Shown here piece after piece: positions 8,510-14,282 of a DNA stretch of 14,282 nt (position 1 is its first letter; each line of letters starts with the position of its first letter). The notes under the pieces are model-generated. The model searched no databases, was not told the DNA's origin, and saw nothing but the letters and a program-made list of their open reading frames with translations. Made by a program: the position numbers and the translations under genes. This stretch comes from Syntrophaceae bacterium UBA5764 (GTDB lineage Bacteria > Desulfobacterota > Syntrophia > Syntrophales > Smithellaceae). The DNA lies in assembly GCA_002418825.1 (NCBI GenBank), contig DIEW01000018.1:1-14282 (forward strand), written 5' to 3'.

Positions 8510-8547
8510 TCCCGCGGTTTTAAAACCAAGCAGATACGGCGGCGGGA
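8510..8547 (-). other. Nested inverted repeat between the AbfD-like gene and the SDR gene
   Basis: The 12-bp perfect palindrome GGTTTTAAAACC (8516-8527) lies inside a TCCCGC (8510-8515) / GCGGGA (8542-8547) pair. On the minus-strand transcript this can fold after the AbfD-like stop at 8590 and before the SDR. There is no long U-tract, so attenuation, processing or a protein site are all possible. Confidence 0.4.
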
Positions 8548-8589
8548 TGTTTCTCGCTTTATGAAAAATCCGGACCACTAGCAAATTTT

Positions 8590-10110
8590 TTATTTGTCTT
8601 TTTTGGGTCTCTTGATAAAATTACTTTTAGCCAAAGCTTCCCTGTCGCCGCCACTCATACCAGCAATGTATTTTACCAGTTTTTTACGGGCTTCAATATC
8701 ATACTGCGTAGTGATGGCAATCTGCTCCATAATCGGTGAGCCACCGCCATGGTAAGCGCCGATATTGCGGATACCGCCGGTGGCCGAACACAACGCGTCG
8801 CCTAGAAAGCGCCAAAATTGCGCCTGGTCTTCAACGGAAATGTTCGGACTGCGCTTGGTATATTTAAGCAAAGCATCTTTCGTTTCCGGATTAACAAAAT
8901 CCTTTTCATGCGGGAAAGTCGCCACAATGCCGCCAGCCAGATCGCAAAGGATTTCCGATTCACGCCAGACGGCTTCGCCAGAAAGACAGCGACCGACATT
9001 ACAATAAATCGAATGCGGAATATAAGAACCGGGACCATAGGGAACAAACCCTTTGCCGGGCATGAATACCTGCGGTCCACCCAGATCAGACGCGGTGTAA
9101 CCCGCTGCATATCCCAATTCTGTTACCATGATAATTTCCGCAAGCTTTTTGCGCACATGTTCAGCTTTCTGTATGTTGTTACATTCCGCCGCTAGAGCCG
9201 CTGATCCCAGAATGACATCGCCAATGGCGGGCTTGCATCCAGAGTATGAATGGCGATGAAATAAAGCGAATAAAAGCGCGTTAACACCGCCGTGCTGATA
9301 TTCACCCGCGAGAAATACGCGCTCCCACGGCACAAAACAGTTTTCAAAAATCATATAGGAATCGGTTGAGCCAGGCATAAATCCGCGTGGAAAATACTCT
9401 CTTTCGCGCAGATTATGAATAGTGACGACTTGTTTTAATCCATCCCAGTCGCCGGGAACAGCAAAAGCTACCGCATAATCCTTGTCTTGAGGCCTTAAAG
9501 CGCGGGTAGGCAAAACGAGTACTTCATCCGCCACGGAGGCTTCCGAAATATGAACTTTACATCCCTCCACAACAATACCGTCTTTAAGTCTCTCTTTAAT
9601 GTGCACATAGACATCGGTATTAGGCTGATCCGCTGGCCTGAGCATCCTATCGCCTTTTACGTCCGTCTGCGCGCAGCAACCGATCAGGTCTTCCTTCTGA
9701 AAACGGATCAGCCACTTTTTGAAGTTTTCATGGTACTGAGTGGCGCCGTTATTGGCTTTATCTGCTTCATAAGAAACGTTATAAATGGCATTTACAGCAT
9801 CTGTCCCCATGCAGCGCTGGATACAGCCGCCTACCTTCTGACACAGCATCCTAGTCATGTCCTGCTTTTTATGCAGGTCATCGGAATTTTGATGAATGTG
9901 ATTAAAACGATTGATGCGCTCACCGGTGAGATGAGAAATAGCCGTCATCAATTCCCGATTTTCCGGTCTGGCCGCCTCATCATAAGTTGTACCAATGGTA
10001 TTGAGGCAGCGCATCTGCAGTTCATCGGTACGATCGATAAGCTGGCCGTCGAAGTAGATATTGCGCTTCATTTTGGACAATCCATTTATATAATCTTGTT
10101 TTGTCCTCAT
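8590..10110 (-). CDS. AbfD-like dehydratase-family protein, paralogue 1 (divergent active site)
   Basis: A 506-residue member of the 4-hydroxybutyryl-CoA dehydratase / HpaB flavoprotein superfamily. C96 and C100 (CIQRC), H285 and C292 (HRHSYSGC) match the four [4Fe-4S] ligands of Clostridium aminobutyricum AbfD (C99, C103, H292, C299), including the unusual His ligand and the seven-residue step. Y289 and K293 match Y296 and K300. AbfD E455 is replaced by G451, E257 by D250 and T190 by S189 (AbfD alignment recalled, not computed). HpaB monooxygenases lack the cluster ligands, so an oxygen-independent radical dehydratase or isomerase is more likely, on a substrate other than 4-hydroxybutyryl-CoA. 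A GGAGGTG ribosome site precedes the ATG. It is the second of two tandem near-duplicates; the other lies just upstream. Confidence 0.88.
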   Translation of the reverse strand: MRTKQDYINGLSKMKRNIYFDGQLIDRTDELQMRCLNTIGTTYDEAARPENRELMTAISHLTGERINRFNHIHQNSDDLHKKQDMTRMLCQKVGGCIQRCMGTDAVNAIYNVSYEADKANNGATQYHENFKKWLIRFQKEDLIGCCAQTDVKGDRMLRPADQPNTDVYVHIKERLKDGIVVEGCKVHISEASVADEVLVLPTRALRPQDKDYAVAFAVPGDWDGLKQVVTIHNLREREYFPRGFMPGSTDSYMIFENCFVPWERVFLAGEYQHGGVNALLFALFHRHSYSGCKPAIGDVILGSAALAAECNNIQKAEHVRKKLAEIIMVTELGYAAGYTASDLGGPQVFMPGKGFVPYGPGSYIPHSIYCNVGRCLSGEAVWRESEILCDLAGGIVATFPHEKDFVNPETKDALLKYTKRSPNISVEDQAQFWRFLGDALCSATGGIRNIGAYHGGGSPIMEQIAITTQYDIEARKKLVKYIAGMSGGDREALAKSNFIKRPKKDK

Positions 10111-10139
10111 AATGCACCTCCACCACCTATAATAAATTA

Positions 10140-10167
10140 TAAGGGAGGCTTTAAAAAGCCTCCCTTA
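10140..10167 (-). terminator. Hairpin between the two AbfD-like paralogues
   Basis: AAGGGAGGCT (10141-10150) pairs with AGCCTCCCTT (10157-10166), with a further T-A pair at each end, in the 66-base gap. On the minus strand it is followed by ATAATTTATT rather than a pure U-tract. It could be a partial terminator or an mRNA-stabilising stem that sets the ratio of paralogue 2 to everything downstream. Confidence 0.6.
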
Positions 10168-10176
10168 ATATAATAT

Positions 10177-11688
10177 TTATTTGGTTTTTTGCTTAGCGGC
10201 TTTCGGAGCCAGAGCTTCTCTGTCGCCACCGCTCATACCGGCGATGTATTTCACTAATTTTTTACGGGATTCAATATCGTACTGAGTAGTAATGGCAATC
10301 TGTTCCATAATCGGCGAGCCGCCGCCATGATAGTTAGCAACGTTCATAAGGCCACCAGTAGACGAACATAAGGTGTCGCCTAAAAAACGCCAGAATTGCG
10401 CCTGGTCTTCCGCAGGCATATTGGGGTTGCGCTTGGTGTATTTAAACAGAAGATCTCCTACATCCTTATTGGCAAAATCCTTTTCATGCGGGAAGGTAGC
10501 CGTAACGCCGCCGGAGATATCACACAAAATCTCCTGTTCACGATAAACCGCTTCGCCGGTTAAACAACGACCAACGTTACAGTAAATGGAATTTGGAATA
10601 TACGAACCGGGACCGTAGGGAACAAAACCAACGCCAGGAATGTAAACTTCCGGTTTGCCCAAATCCGATGCCGTGTAACCTGCCGCATAACCAAGCTCCG
10701 TGGTCATGATGATTTCTGCCAACTTTTCGCGAACGTGAGATTCTTTGTGAATATTATTCACTTCCGCGGCCAAAGCGGCACTGCCTAAAAGGATGTCACC
10801 AATGGCCGGTTTGCAGCCGGAATAAGAATGACGATGGAACAGGGCAAATAACAATGCCAAGACCCCGCCGTGCTGATGTTCACCAGCCAGGAAAACTCTT
10901 TCCCACGGCACAAAGCAATTGTCGAAAATGACATAGGAATCGGTAGCACCGGGCATAAAACCGCGCTTGTAAATCTCGCGCGGGCGAAGATTATGAATCG
11001 TTACCACCTGTTTCATTCCATCCCAGTCCCCCGGAACAGCAAATGCTACCGCGTAATCTTTATCTTTTTCGCGCAGCGCACGGGTGGGAATTACCAGCAC
11101 TTCATCAGCAACAGAAGCCTCAGAAATATGCACTTTGCAGCCTTCCACAACGATTCCATCTTTTAATCTTTCCTTAATGCGCACATAAGCGCCGGGATTG
11201 GGCTGATCCGCTGGTCTGAGCATGCGGTCGCCTTTAACGTCTGTCTGCGCACAACAGCCAACGAGGTCTTCTTTTTGAAAACGGGTCAGCCACTTTTTGA
11301 AATTTTCATGATACTGCGTGGCGCCCTTGTTGGACTTATCCGCTTCATAAGAAACATTGTAAACGGAGTTGGTGCCGTCAATGCCCATACAACGCTGAAT
11401 ACAACCGCCTACCTTCTGGCACAGCATTCTGGTCATATCCTGCTTGTTGTGAAGGTCGGTCGTATTCTGGTGAATATGGTTAAAACGATTGATTCTTTCG
11501 CCGGTAAGATGGGAAATAGCCGTCATCAATTCCTGGTTTTCTGGCTTTTCCGCTTCATCATAGGTTGTACCAATCGTGTCGATACAATCCATATGCAACT
11601 CATCCGTCCTGTCAATTAGCTGCCCGTCAAAGTAAACATTCCGCTTCATTTTGGACAGTCTTTTAATGTAGTCCTTTTTTGTTTTCAT
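10177..11688 (-). CDS. AbfD-like dehydratase-family protein, paralogue 2 (divergent active site)
   Basis: A 503-residue tandem duplicate of the next gene downstream: 15 differences in the first 100 aligned residues and no gap through most of the length. It keeps the cluster ligands C96, C100, H285 and C292, plus Y289 and K293. It also carries D250 for AbfD E257, while A451 (in VANYHGGGSP) replaces catalytic E455. FAD and a [4Fe-4S] cluster are expected from the family. The C-terminus differs (APKAAKQKTK) from the basic tail of paralogue 1. An AAAGGAG ribosome site stands ten bases before the ATG, and the TetR gene ends 31 bases upstream, so the regulator and this enzyme are probably co-transcribed. 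The pair may be isoenzymes or form a mixed oligomer (AbfD is a homotetramer); the sequence does not decide. Automated annotation would probably say 4-hydroxyphenylacetate 3-hydroxylase, which the cluster ligands argue against. Confidence 0.88.
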   Translation of the reverse strand: MKTKKDYIKRLSKMKRNVYFDGQLIDRTDELHMDCIDTIGTTYDEAEKPENQELMTAISHLTGERINRFNHIHQNTTDLHNKQDMTRMLCQKVGGCIQRCMGIDGTNSVYNVSYEADKSNKGATQYHENFKKWLTRFQKEDLVGCCAQTDVKGDRMLRPADQPNPGAYVRIKERLKDGIVVEGCKVHISEASVADEVLVIPTRALREKDKDYAVAFAVPGDWDGMKQVVTIHNLRPREIYKRGFMPGATDSYVIFDNCFVPWERVFLAGEHQHGGVLALLFALFHRHSYSGCKPAIGDILLGSAALAAEVNNIHKESHVREKLAEIIMTTELGYAAGYTASDLGKPEVYIPGVGFVPYGPGSYIPNSIYCNVGRCLTGEAVYREQEILCDISGGVTATFPHEKDFANKDVGDLLFKYTKRNPNMPAEDQAQFWRFLGDTLCSSTGGLMNVANYHGGGSPIMEQIAITTQYDIESRKKLVKYIAGMSGGDREALAPKAAKQKTK

Positions 11689-11719
11689 TACAACGATACT
11701 CCTTTCTCTTAATAACTTT

Positions 11720-12460
11720 TTAGTGTGTTTTTTTTATTTGGGGAAATTTCTCTGTTTCCTTTATTTTTTTATTTTGTTTGTTACCTTTTTCTGTAATGAA
11801 CTGAGCTAAGTCACGCGCGTCTTCCCTTTTCAAATAAAGAGTAAAGTGCGGTTCTTCTTTTCTCGCCCTAATACCGTCTAAAACAATTTCAATAAACGGA
11901 TCGAGCATGTTCATTATGCTTTTTTCTTTTTTCGGCCTCCCCTGCATGTGCCAGTGAATAAATAAATGTTCCATCGTGCCCATAAGCATGGAACGAATCA
12001 AATAAGCGTCTGTATCTTTCCTAAAGGTTCCATCGGCAATGCCCTCACGAATACACTCAAGCAGCCGGTGAGCGGAACGTCGAATCGCTGCGTGCGCTGG
12101 TGTCTGACGAAACCTTTTGTTCGACATAAGTTGCAGCAAAACCAGCGCGGAATAATGCGGATTAGACTGGTAAAGATTGAAATAGGAAAGAAGCATTGCC
12201 CGCATCCTCCCTTCCACATCTTTAATGTAGGGAAGAATCTTTGATGATTCGTCGTATGTCTGATTGGATATTTTTTCCGGAATGGCAAAAAGCAAATCTT
12301 CTTTGGTACCAAAATATTCGTAAATCGTTGCTTCGGAAACTCCGGCTTCCTTGCTGATTTCCGTTATTGTGGCATTCTGAAAACCTTTTTCCGCAAAAAT
12401 ACGTAAAGCCGCATCCATAATGCGGTCTTTTCTGGTTTTTGCCCGGCTGGAATCAGTCAT
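11720..12460 (-). CDS. TetR/AcrR-family transcriptional regulator
   Basis: A 246-residue TetR-type repressor. The N-terminal helix-turn-helix covers about residues 12-58 (IMDAALRIFAEKGFQNATI, then ITEISKEAGVSEATIYEYFG), a very typical TetR pattern. The rest is a ligand-binding/dimer domain with no recognisable ligand motif. It is longer than most members (190-215) because of a lysine-rich tail from about residue 222. It lies 31 bases upstream of paralogue 2 in the same direction, and 156 bases of AT-rich, palindrome-rich DNA precede it. Autoregulation and control of the downstream catabolic genes are therefore likely, with an acyl-CoA or the pathway substrate as a plausible inducer (inference). 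The AAAGG ribosome site ten bases before the ATG is inside a small inverted repeat. Confidence 0.92.
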   Translation of the reverse strand: MTDSSRAKTRKDRIMDAALRIFAEKGFQNATITEISKEAGVSEATIYEYFGTKEDLLFAIPEKISNQTYDESSKILPYIKDVEGRMRAMLLSYFNLYQSNPHYSALVLLQLMSNKRFRQTPAHAAIRRSAHRLLECIREGIADGTFRKDTDAYLIRSMLMGTMEHLFIHWHMQGRPKKEKSIMNMLDPFIEIVLDGIRARKEEPHFTLYLKREDARDLAQFITEKGNKQNKKIKETEKFPQIKKTH

Positions 12461-12461
12461 C

Positions 12462-12476
12462 TAAAGGACACCTTTA
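12462..12476 (-). promoter_or_regulatory. Inverted repeat covering the tetR Shine-Dalgarno
   Basis: TAAAGG-ACA-CCTTTA is a perfect 6-bp inverted repeat. On the tetR mRNA the AAAGG ribosome site can pair with the CCUUUA directly before the AUG, hiding the site in a tight three-base loop. It could equally be a DNA operator half-site pair. Confidence 0.45.
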
Positions 12477-12496
12477 CTTTACTTTACTTTACTTTA
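12472..12496. repeat. Pentanucleotide tandem repeat (CTTTA)x5 in the tetR leader
   Basis: Five perfect copies of CTTTA (TAAAG on the coding strand of tetR) lie between the likely promoter and the tetR start. The first copy is in the ribosome site and the last is one arm of the 12490-12506 palindrome. The number of copies could vary by slippage. Confidence 0.9.
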
Positions 12497-12506
12497 TAGT
12501 AAAGTA
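12490..12506. promoter_or_regulatory. Candidate operator palindrome 1
   Basis: TACTTTA-TAG-TAAAGTA is a perfect 17-bp inverted repeat with 7-bp arms and a 3-bp spacer, a size typical of TetR-family operators. It lies just downstream of a TATAAT on the minus strand, where a repressor would block transcription of tetR and the genes after it. Confidence 0.55.
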
Positions 12507-12510
12507 TGCC

Positions 12511-12529
12511 ATTATAGTGACACTGTCAA
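12511..12529 (-). promoter_or_regulatory. Candidate tetR promoter elements with an embedded palindrome
   Basis: On the minus strand a consensus TTGACA (12529-12524) and a consensus TATAAT (12516-12511) occur only seven bases apart, too close to be one promoter. One of them is probably used with a weaker partner. TGACACTGTCA (12518-12528) is an 11-bp palindrome between them. Confidence 0.4.
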
Positions 12530-12542
12530 GTTTTATTTTATT

Positions 12543-12559
12543 TCATAGTGAGACTATGA
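12543..12559. promoter_or_regulatory. Candidate operator palindrome 2
   Basis: TCATAGT-GAG-ACTATGA is a perfect 17-bp inverted repeat with 7-bp arms and a 3-bp spacer. It resembles the imperfect site TTATAGTGACACTGTCA at 12512-12528 (13 of 17 bases the same), which suggests two sites for the same regulator. Confidence 0.55.
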
Positions 12560-12616
12560 TATTTATCGAATAATCATAGTTAAATAACAATAAAAAACAA
12601 TAATATTGATAGTTTG

Positions 12617-13378
12617 CTATTTCTTTTTCATTGTTTTGAGCTTTTCCTGCAGGGCGTCAATCCGCTGGTGGTTATCCTCGGAGCCGATATAACTTCTGAA
12701 GAGCCATTCCTGCAGACGCATCGCACCATCGAGGTCTTCATTGAGAATTTTATTGGCTAATTGCTTGGTTTCTTTGAGACATCCTCTGTCGAAGGTGGCC
12801 ATCTCGCGGGCAATCGCCGTTACCGACTCCAGTAATTTCCCCTCCGGAAAAACACGGCTTACATAGCCCATCTTCTCCGCTTCATACGCATCGTAGATTC
12901 TTCCAGTCATGGCCACTTCTTTAGCGCGCCCCAAACCGATAATACGCCACAATGGATCCATAATCGGGGTGAGAGATAAAACAATCTCGCGCTGGCCGAA
13001 TTTCGCGCGCTCGGAGGCATAGCGGATGTCACACATCATGGTAAGGTCAAAACCACCGGCGATGGCCGGACCTCCCACGGCGCAGATAACGGGCTGTGGG
13101 CAAAATAAAATAGCGCGGTAAGCGCGGTGGAAAAGAGCCGTGTATGCTTCGTTGGATACTTTTTCCAGCTTCCTTATTTCATTGAGATCAAATCCCGCGG
13201 AAAAATATTTTTCGCCACCGGTAAATAAAATAACATGCACGTCTTTCCTTGCGCCCAGCTCGGTAAATAATTTTTCGACTTCTTCCAGCACATCCGGCGC
13301 CAAAGCGTTTCCTTTGTCCGGCCGGTTGATGGTAACCGTGGCGACTTTTTCCTGCACATCAAGCAATAAATATTTCAA
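12617..13378 (-). CDS. Enoyl-CoA hydratase/isomerase (crotonase family)
   Basis: A 253-residue crotonase-fold protein of normal length. Oxyanion-hole segments are FSAGFDL (around A61) and GGPAIAGGFDL (around G108), which bind the CoA thioester carbonyl. The two catalytic acids of rat enoyl-CoA hydratase (E144, E164) align with D111 and E131 (KFGQREI). The Glu-to-Asp change at the first position is seen in several crotonases with altered reactions, so plain crotonyl-CoA hydration is likely but not certain; isomerase or hydrolase activity is possible. The start is a TTG at 13378 with an AAAGGAG site eight bases upstream; no in-frame ATG offers a full-length protein. It sits 33 bases downstream of the small Cys-rich gene and shares a run with abfD, whose product crotonyl-CoA it could hydrate. 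Confidence 0.9.
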   Translation of the reverse strand: MKYLLLDVQEKVATVTINRPDKGNALAPDVLEEVEKLFTELGARKDVHVILFTGGEKYFSAGFDLNEIRKLEKVSNEAYTALFHRAYRAILFCPQPVICAVGGPAIAGGFDLTMMCDIRYASERAKFGQREIVLSLTPIMDPLWRIIGLGRAKEVAMTGRIYDAYEAEKMGYVSRVFPEGKLLESVTAIAREMATFDRGCLKETKQLANKILNEDLDGAMRLQEWLFRSYIGSEDNHQRIDALQEKLKTMKKK

Positions 13379-13386
13379 AGTTATTT

Positions 13387-13393
13387 CTCCTTT
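13387..13393 (-). promoter_or_regulatory. Shine-Dalgarno supporting a TTG start of the crotonase gene
   Basis: AAAGGAG on the minus strand lies eight bases before TTG 13378-13376. It makes the TTG the credible start although TTG is rare. Confidence 0.75.
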
Positions 13394-13411
13394 ATTTTAA
13401 TTATTCGTATC

Positions 13412-13720
13412 TTACGAGAAACTATTTATTTTTTCTACGACAGTCTGCGCTATTTCGTTTTCGGGGACAGTCAGCATATCAACATTATTCCCGGCAACAA
13501 TAATCCAGCGACGTGCCAGATTTCGTATCTCGGATTTATCAATGCAGGTGGAAACACACCCACACATCATAATTCCCGTTTCCCAAGGTGCAGTATTCGT
13601 ATCGCTGGCCAGCGTGCCCCCCCCGGGAAGCATTTTTTGTATTTCGCTGACAATGCGAACCCTGTCGATGGTCGGATTGCAGCCGCCGCAATATCTCACC
13701 CCGATTAATTTTGTTTTCAT
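13412..13720 (-). CDS. Small cysteine-rich protein (YCGGCNP...CGC motif), unknown function
   Basis: A 102-residue protein I do not recognise as a named family. The N-terminus carries YCGGCNPTIDR (C11, C14) and the middle carries MMCGCVSTC (C53, C55, C59). Five cysteines in two groups suggest metal or iron-sulfur binding, or thiol chemistry. No signal peptide or membrane helix is evident. It lies only 22 bases after the abfD stop and 33 bases before the crotonase gene on the same strand, so it is almost certainly expressed with both. That raises the possibility of a helper role for the oxygen-sensitive AbfD cluster (inference only). The ribosome site before the ATG is weak, so translational coupling to abfD is likely. 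A G8 run at 13617-13624 lies in the coding sequence (PGGGT), a spot prone to frameshift or sequencing error. Confidence 0.75.
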   Translation of the reverse strand: MKTKLIGVRYCGGCNPTIDRVRIVSEIQKMLPGGGTLASDTNTAPWETGIMMCGCVSTCIDKSEIRNLARRWIIVAGNNVDMLTVPENEIAQTVVEKINSFS

Positions 13721-13742
13721 GTATGGCCAGCGGTCAGTAAAC

Positions 13743-14282
13743 TTAATCCTTAATTCCGGCGATTTCTTTGGCCAGTTTCTTCTTCTGTTCCAGATTCCCC
13801 TGACGCGAGATCATGATACGCTGTGCCTGAGGCGAACCCGCGCCGTGCATTGATTCCGTACGGTAACCAACTGCGGCCGTACCCAGCGTAATGTTTTCCA
13901 CCAGACGCATAATCCGGCAACGGTTCTCCGTCGGCACGCCATTAACGCCTTTAAAATACTTATCAACAATTTTGCCTATTTCCGGATGGCGCAAATCTTT
14001 TTCCGAAGGCATGGTCACCATCAATCCGCCGGCAATATCTTCCGCCAGACGCGCTATTTCATACGGGAAACGCGTAACGTTTTGCTTGCAGACATTGGCC
14101 AAAAGCAGGTCAATAAGATAAGTTCCCGAAACGGTTTTATGCCCCTGCGCGGAGCAGGCGATACCGCAGGAAAATAAAGTTTCGTTCAGATGAATCATTT
14201 CAATTAATTTGTCCTTGATGTGCGAGGCTTTGGAAGCACCATTGTAATCCGCCGCCAGCGCCGCCGCGCCGATGAGAACATC
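13743..14282 (-). CDS. abfD: 4-hydroxybutyryl-CoA dehydratase / vinylacetyl-CoA isomerase, 3' part only
   Basis: The last 179 residues of AbfD; the gene runs off the window at 14282 and the ATG at 14198 is internal. The sequence (DVLIGAAALAADYNGASKAS at the edge, LLLANVCKQN, RFPYEI, RLAEDIAGGLMVTMPSE, YRTESMHGAGSPQAQ) follows C. aminobutyricum AbfD closely from about residue 305 to the end. The catalytic Glu matching E455 is present (codon 13854-13856), unlike in the two paralogues in this window. The enzyme dehydrates 4-hydroxybutyryl-CoA to crotonyl-CoA using FAD and a [4Fe-4S] cluster, and isomerises vinylacetyl-CoA. The cluster ligands lie outside the window, just beyond the edge. A short coupled Cys-rich gene and a crotonase gene follow, fitting a 4-hydroxybutyrate/crotonate section of metabolism. 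Confidence 0.92.
   Translation of the reverse strand, partial: DVLIGAAALAADYNGASKASHIKDKLIEMIHLNETLFSCGIACSAQGHKTVSGTYLIDLLLANVCKQNVTRFPYEIARLAEDIAGGLMVTMPSEKDLRHPEIGKIVDKYFKGVNGVPTENRCRIMRLVENITLGTAAVGYRTESMHGAGSPQAQRIMISRQGNLEQKKKLAKEIAGIKD

Noticed and set aside
8590..11688. Calling the paralogues 4-hydroxyphenylacetate 3-monooxygenases (HpaB)
   Set aside because: They share the fold, but the CxxxC and His-x6-Cys ligands of the AbfD [4Fe-4S] cluster are present, which HpaB enzymes lack.
12472..12496. CRISPR-like repeat
   Set aside because: The units are 5 bases, directly tandem and without spacers; it is a simple sequence repeat.
12511..12529. A single consensus promoter TTGACA...TATAAT
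   Set aside because: The two hexamers are only seven bases apart, far from the 16-18 needed, so they cannot form one sigma70-type promoter together.

Overview
The window reads as a piece of a moderate-GC, strictly anaerobic bacterial chromosome. A membrane-bound, formate dehydrogenase-N type complex and oxygen-sensitive 4-hydroxybutyryl-CoA dehydratase-family enzymes beside CoA/fatty-acid style genes suggest a Desulfobacterota/Syntrophales-like syntroph or another anaerobic acid degrader. That taxonomic guess is inference; no marker gene is present.

Layout. Positions 1-3931, plus strand: a tight fdnGHI operon (catalytic subunit cut at its 5' end, four-cluster ferredoxin-like subunit, cytochrome b subunit). 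A strong hairpin at 3963-3985 can terminate this operon and also the opposing one. Positions 4150-14282: every gene is on the minus strand, so read from right to left. The order is abfD (3' part only), a small Cys-rich protein, an enoyl-CoA hydratase/isomerase, a 156-bp operator-rich gap, a TetR regulator, two near-identical AbfD-like paralogues separated by a hairpin, an SDR oxidoreductase, a FadH/old-yellow-enzyme type reductase, an epoxide-hydrolase-like alpha/beta hydrolase, and an isochorismatase-like hydrolase.

How it may work together. The first three genes resemble a 4-hydroxybutyryl-CoA to crotonyl-CoA to 3-hydroxyacyl-CoA segment. The TetR-led block looks like a separate, ligand-controlled catabolic module. 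In it, two radical-type dehydratase relatives keep the [4Fe-4S] ligands but lack one catalytic acid, and sit with an alcohol dehydrogenase-like SDR, an enoate/dienoyl reductase and two hydrolases. This is the most interesting part of the window: it may be an oxygen-independent dehydration/isomerisation and reduction route for an unidentified substrate. FdnGHI could move electrons between formate and quinone in such an organism, but nothing links it directly to the minus-strand cluster.

No tRNA, rRNA, CRISPR array, insertion sequence or attachment site was seen, and no gene-free stretch exceeds 300 bases.
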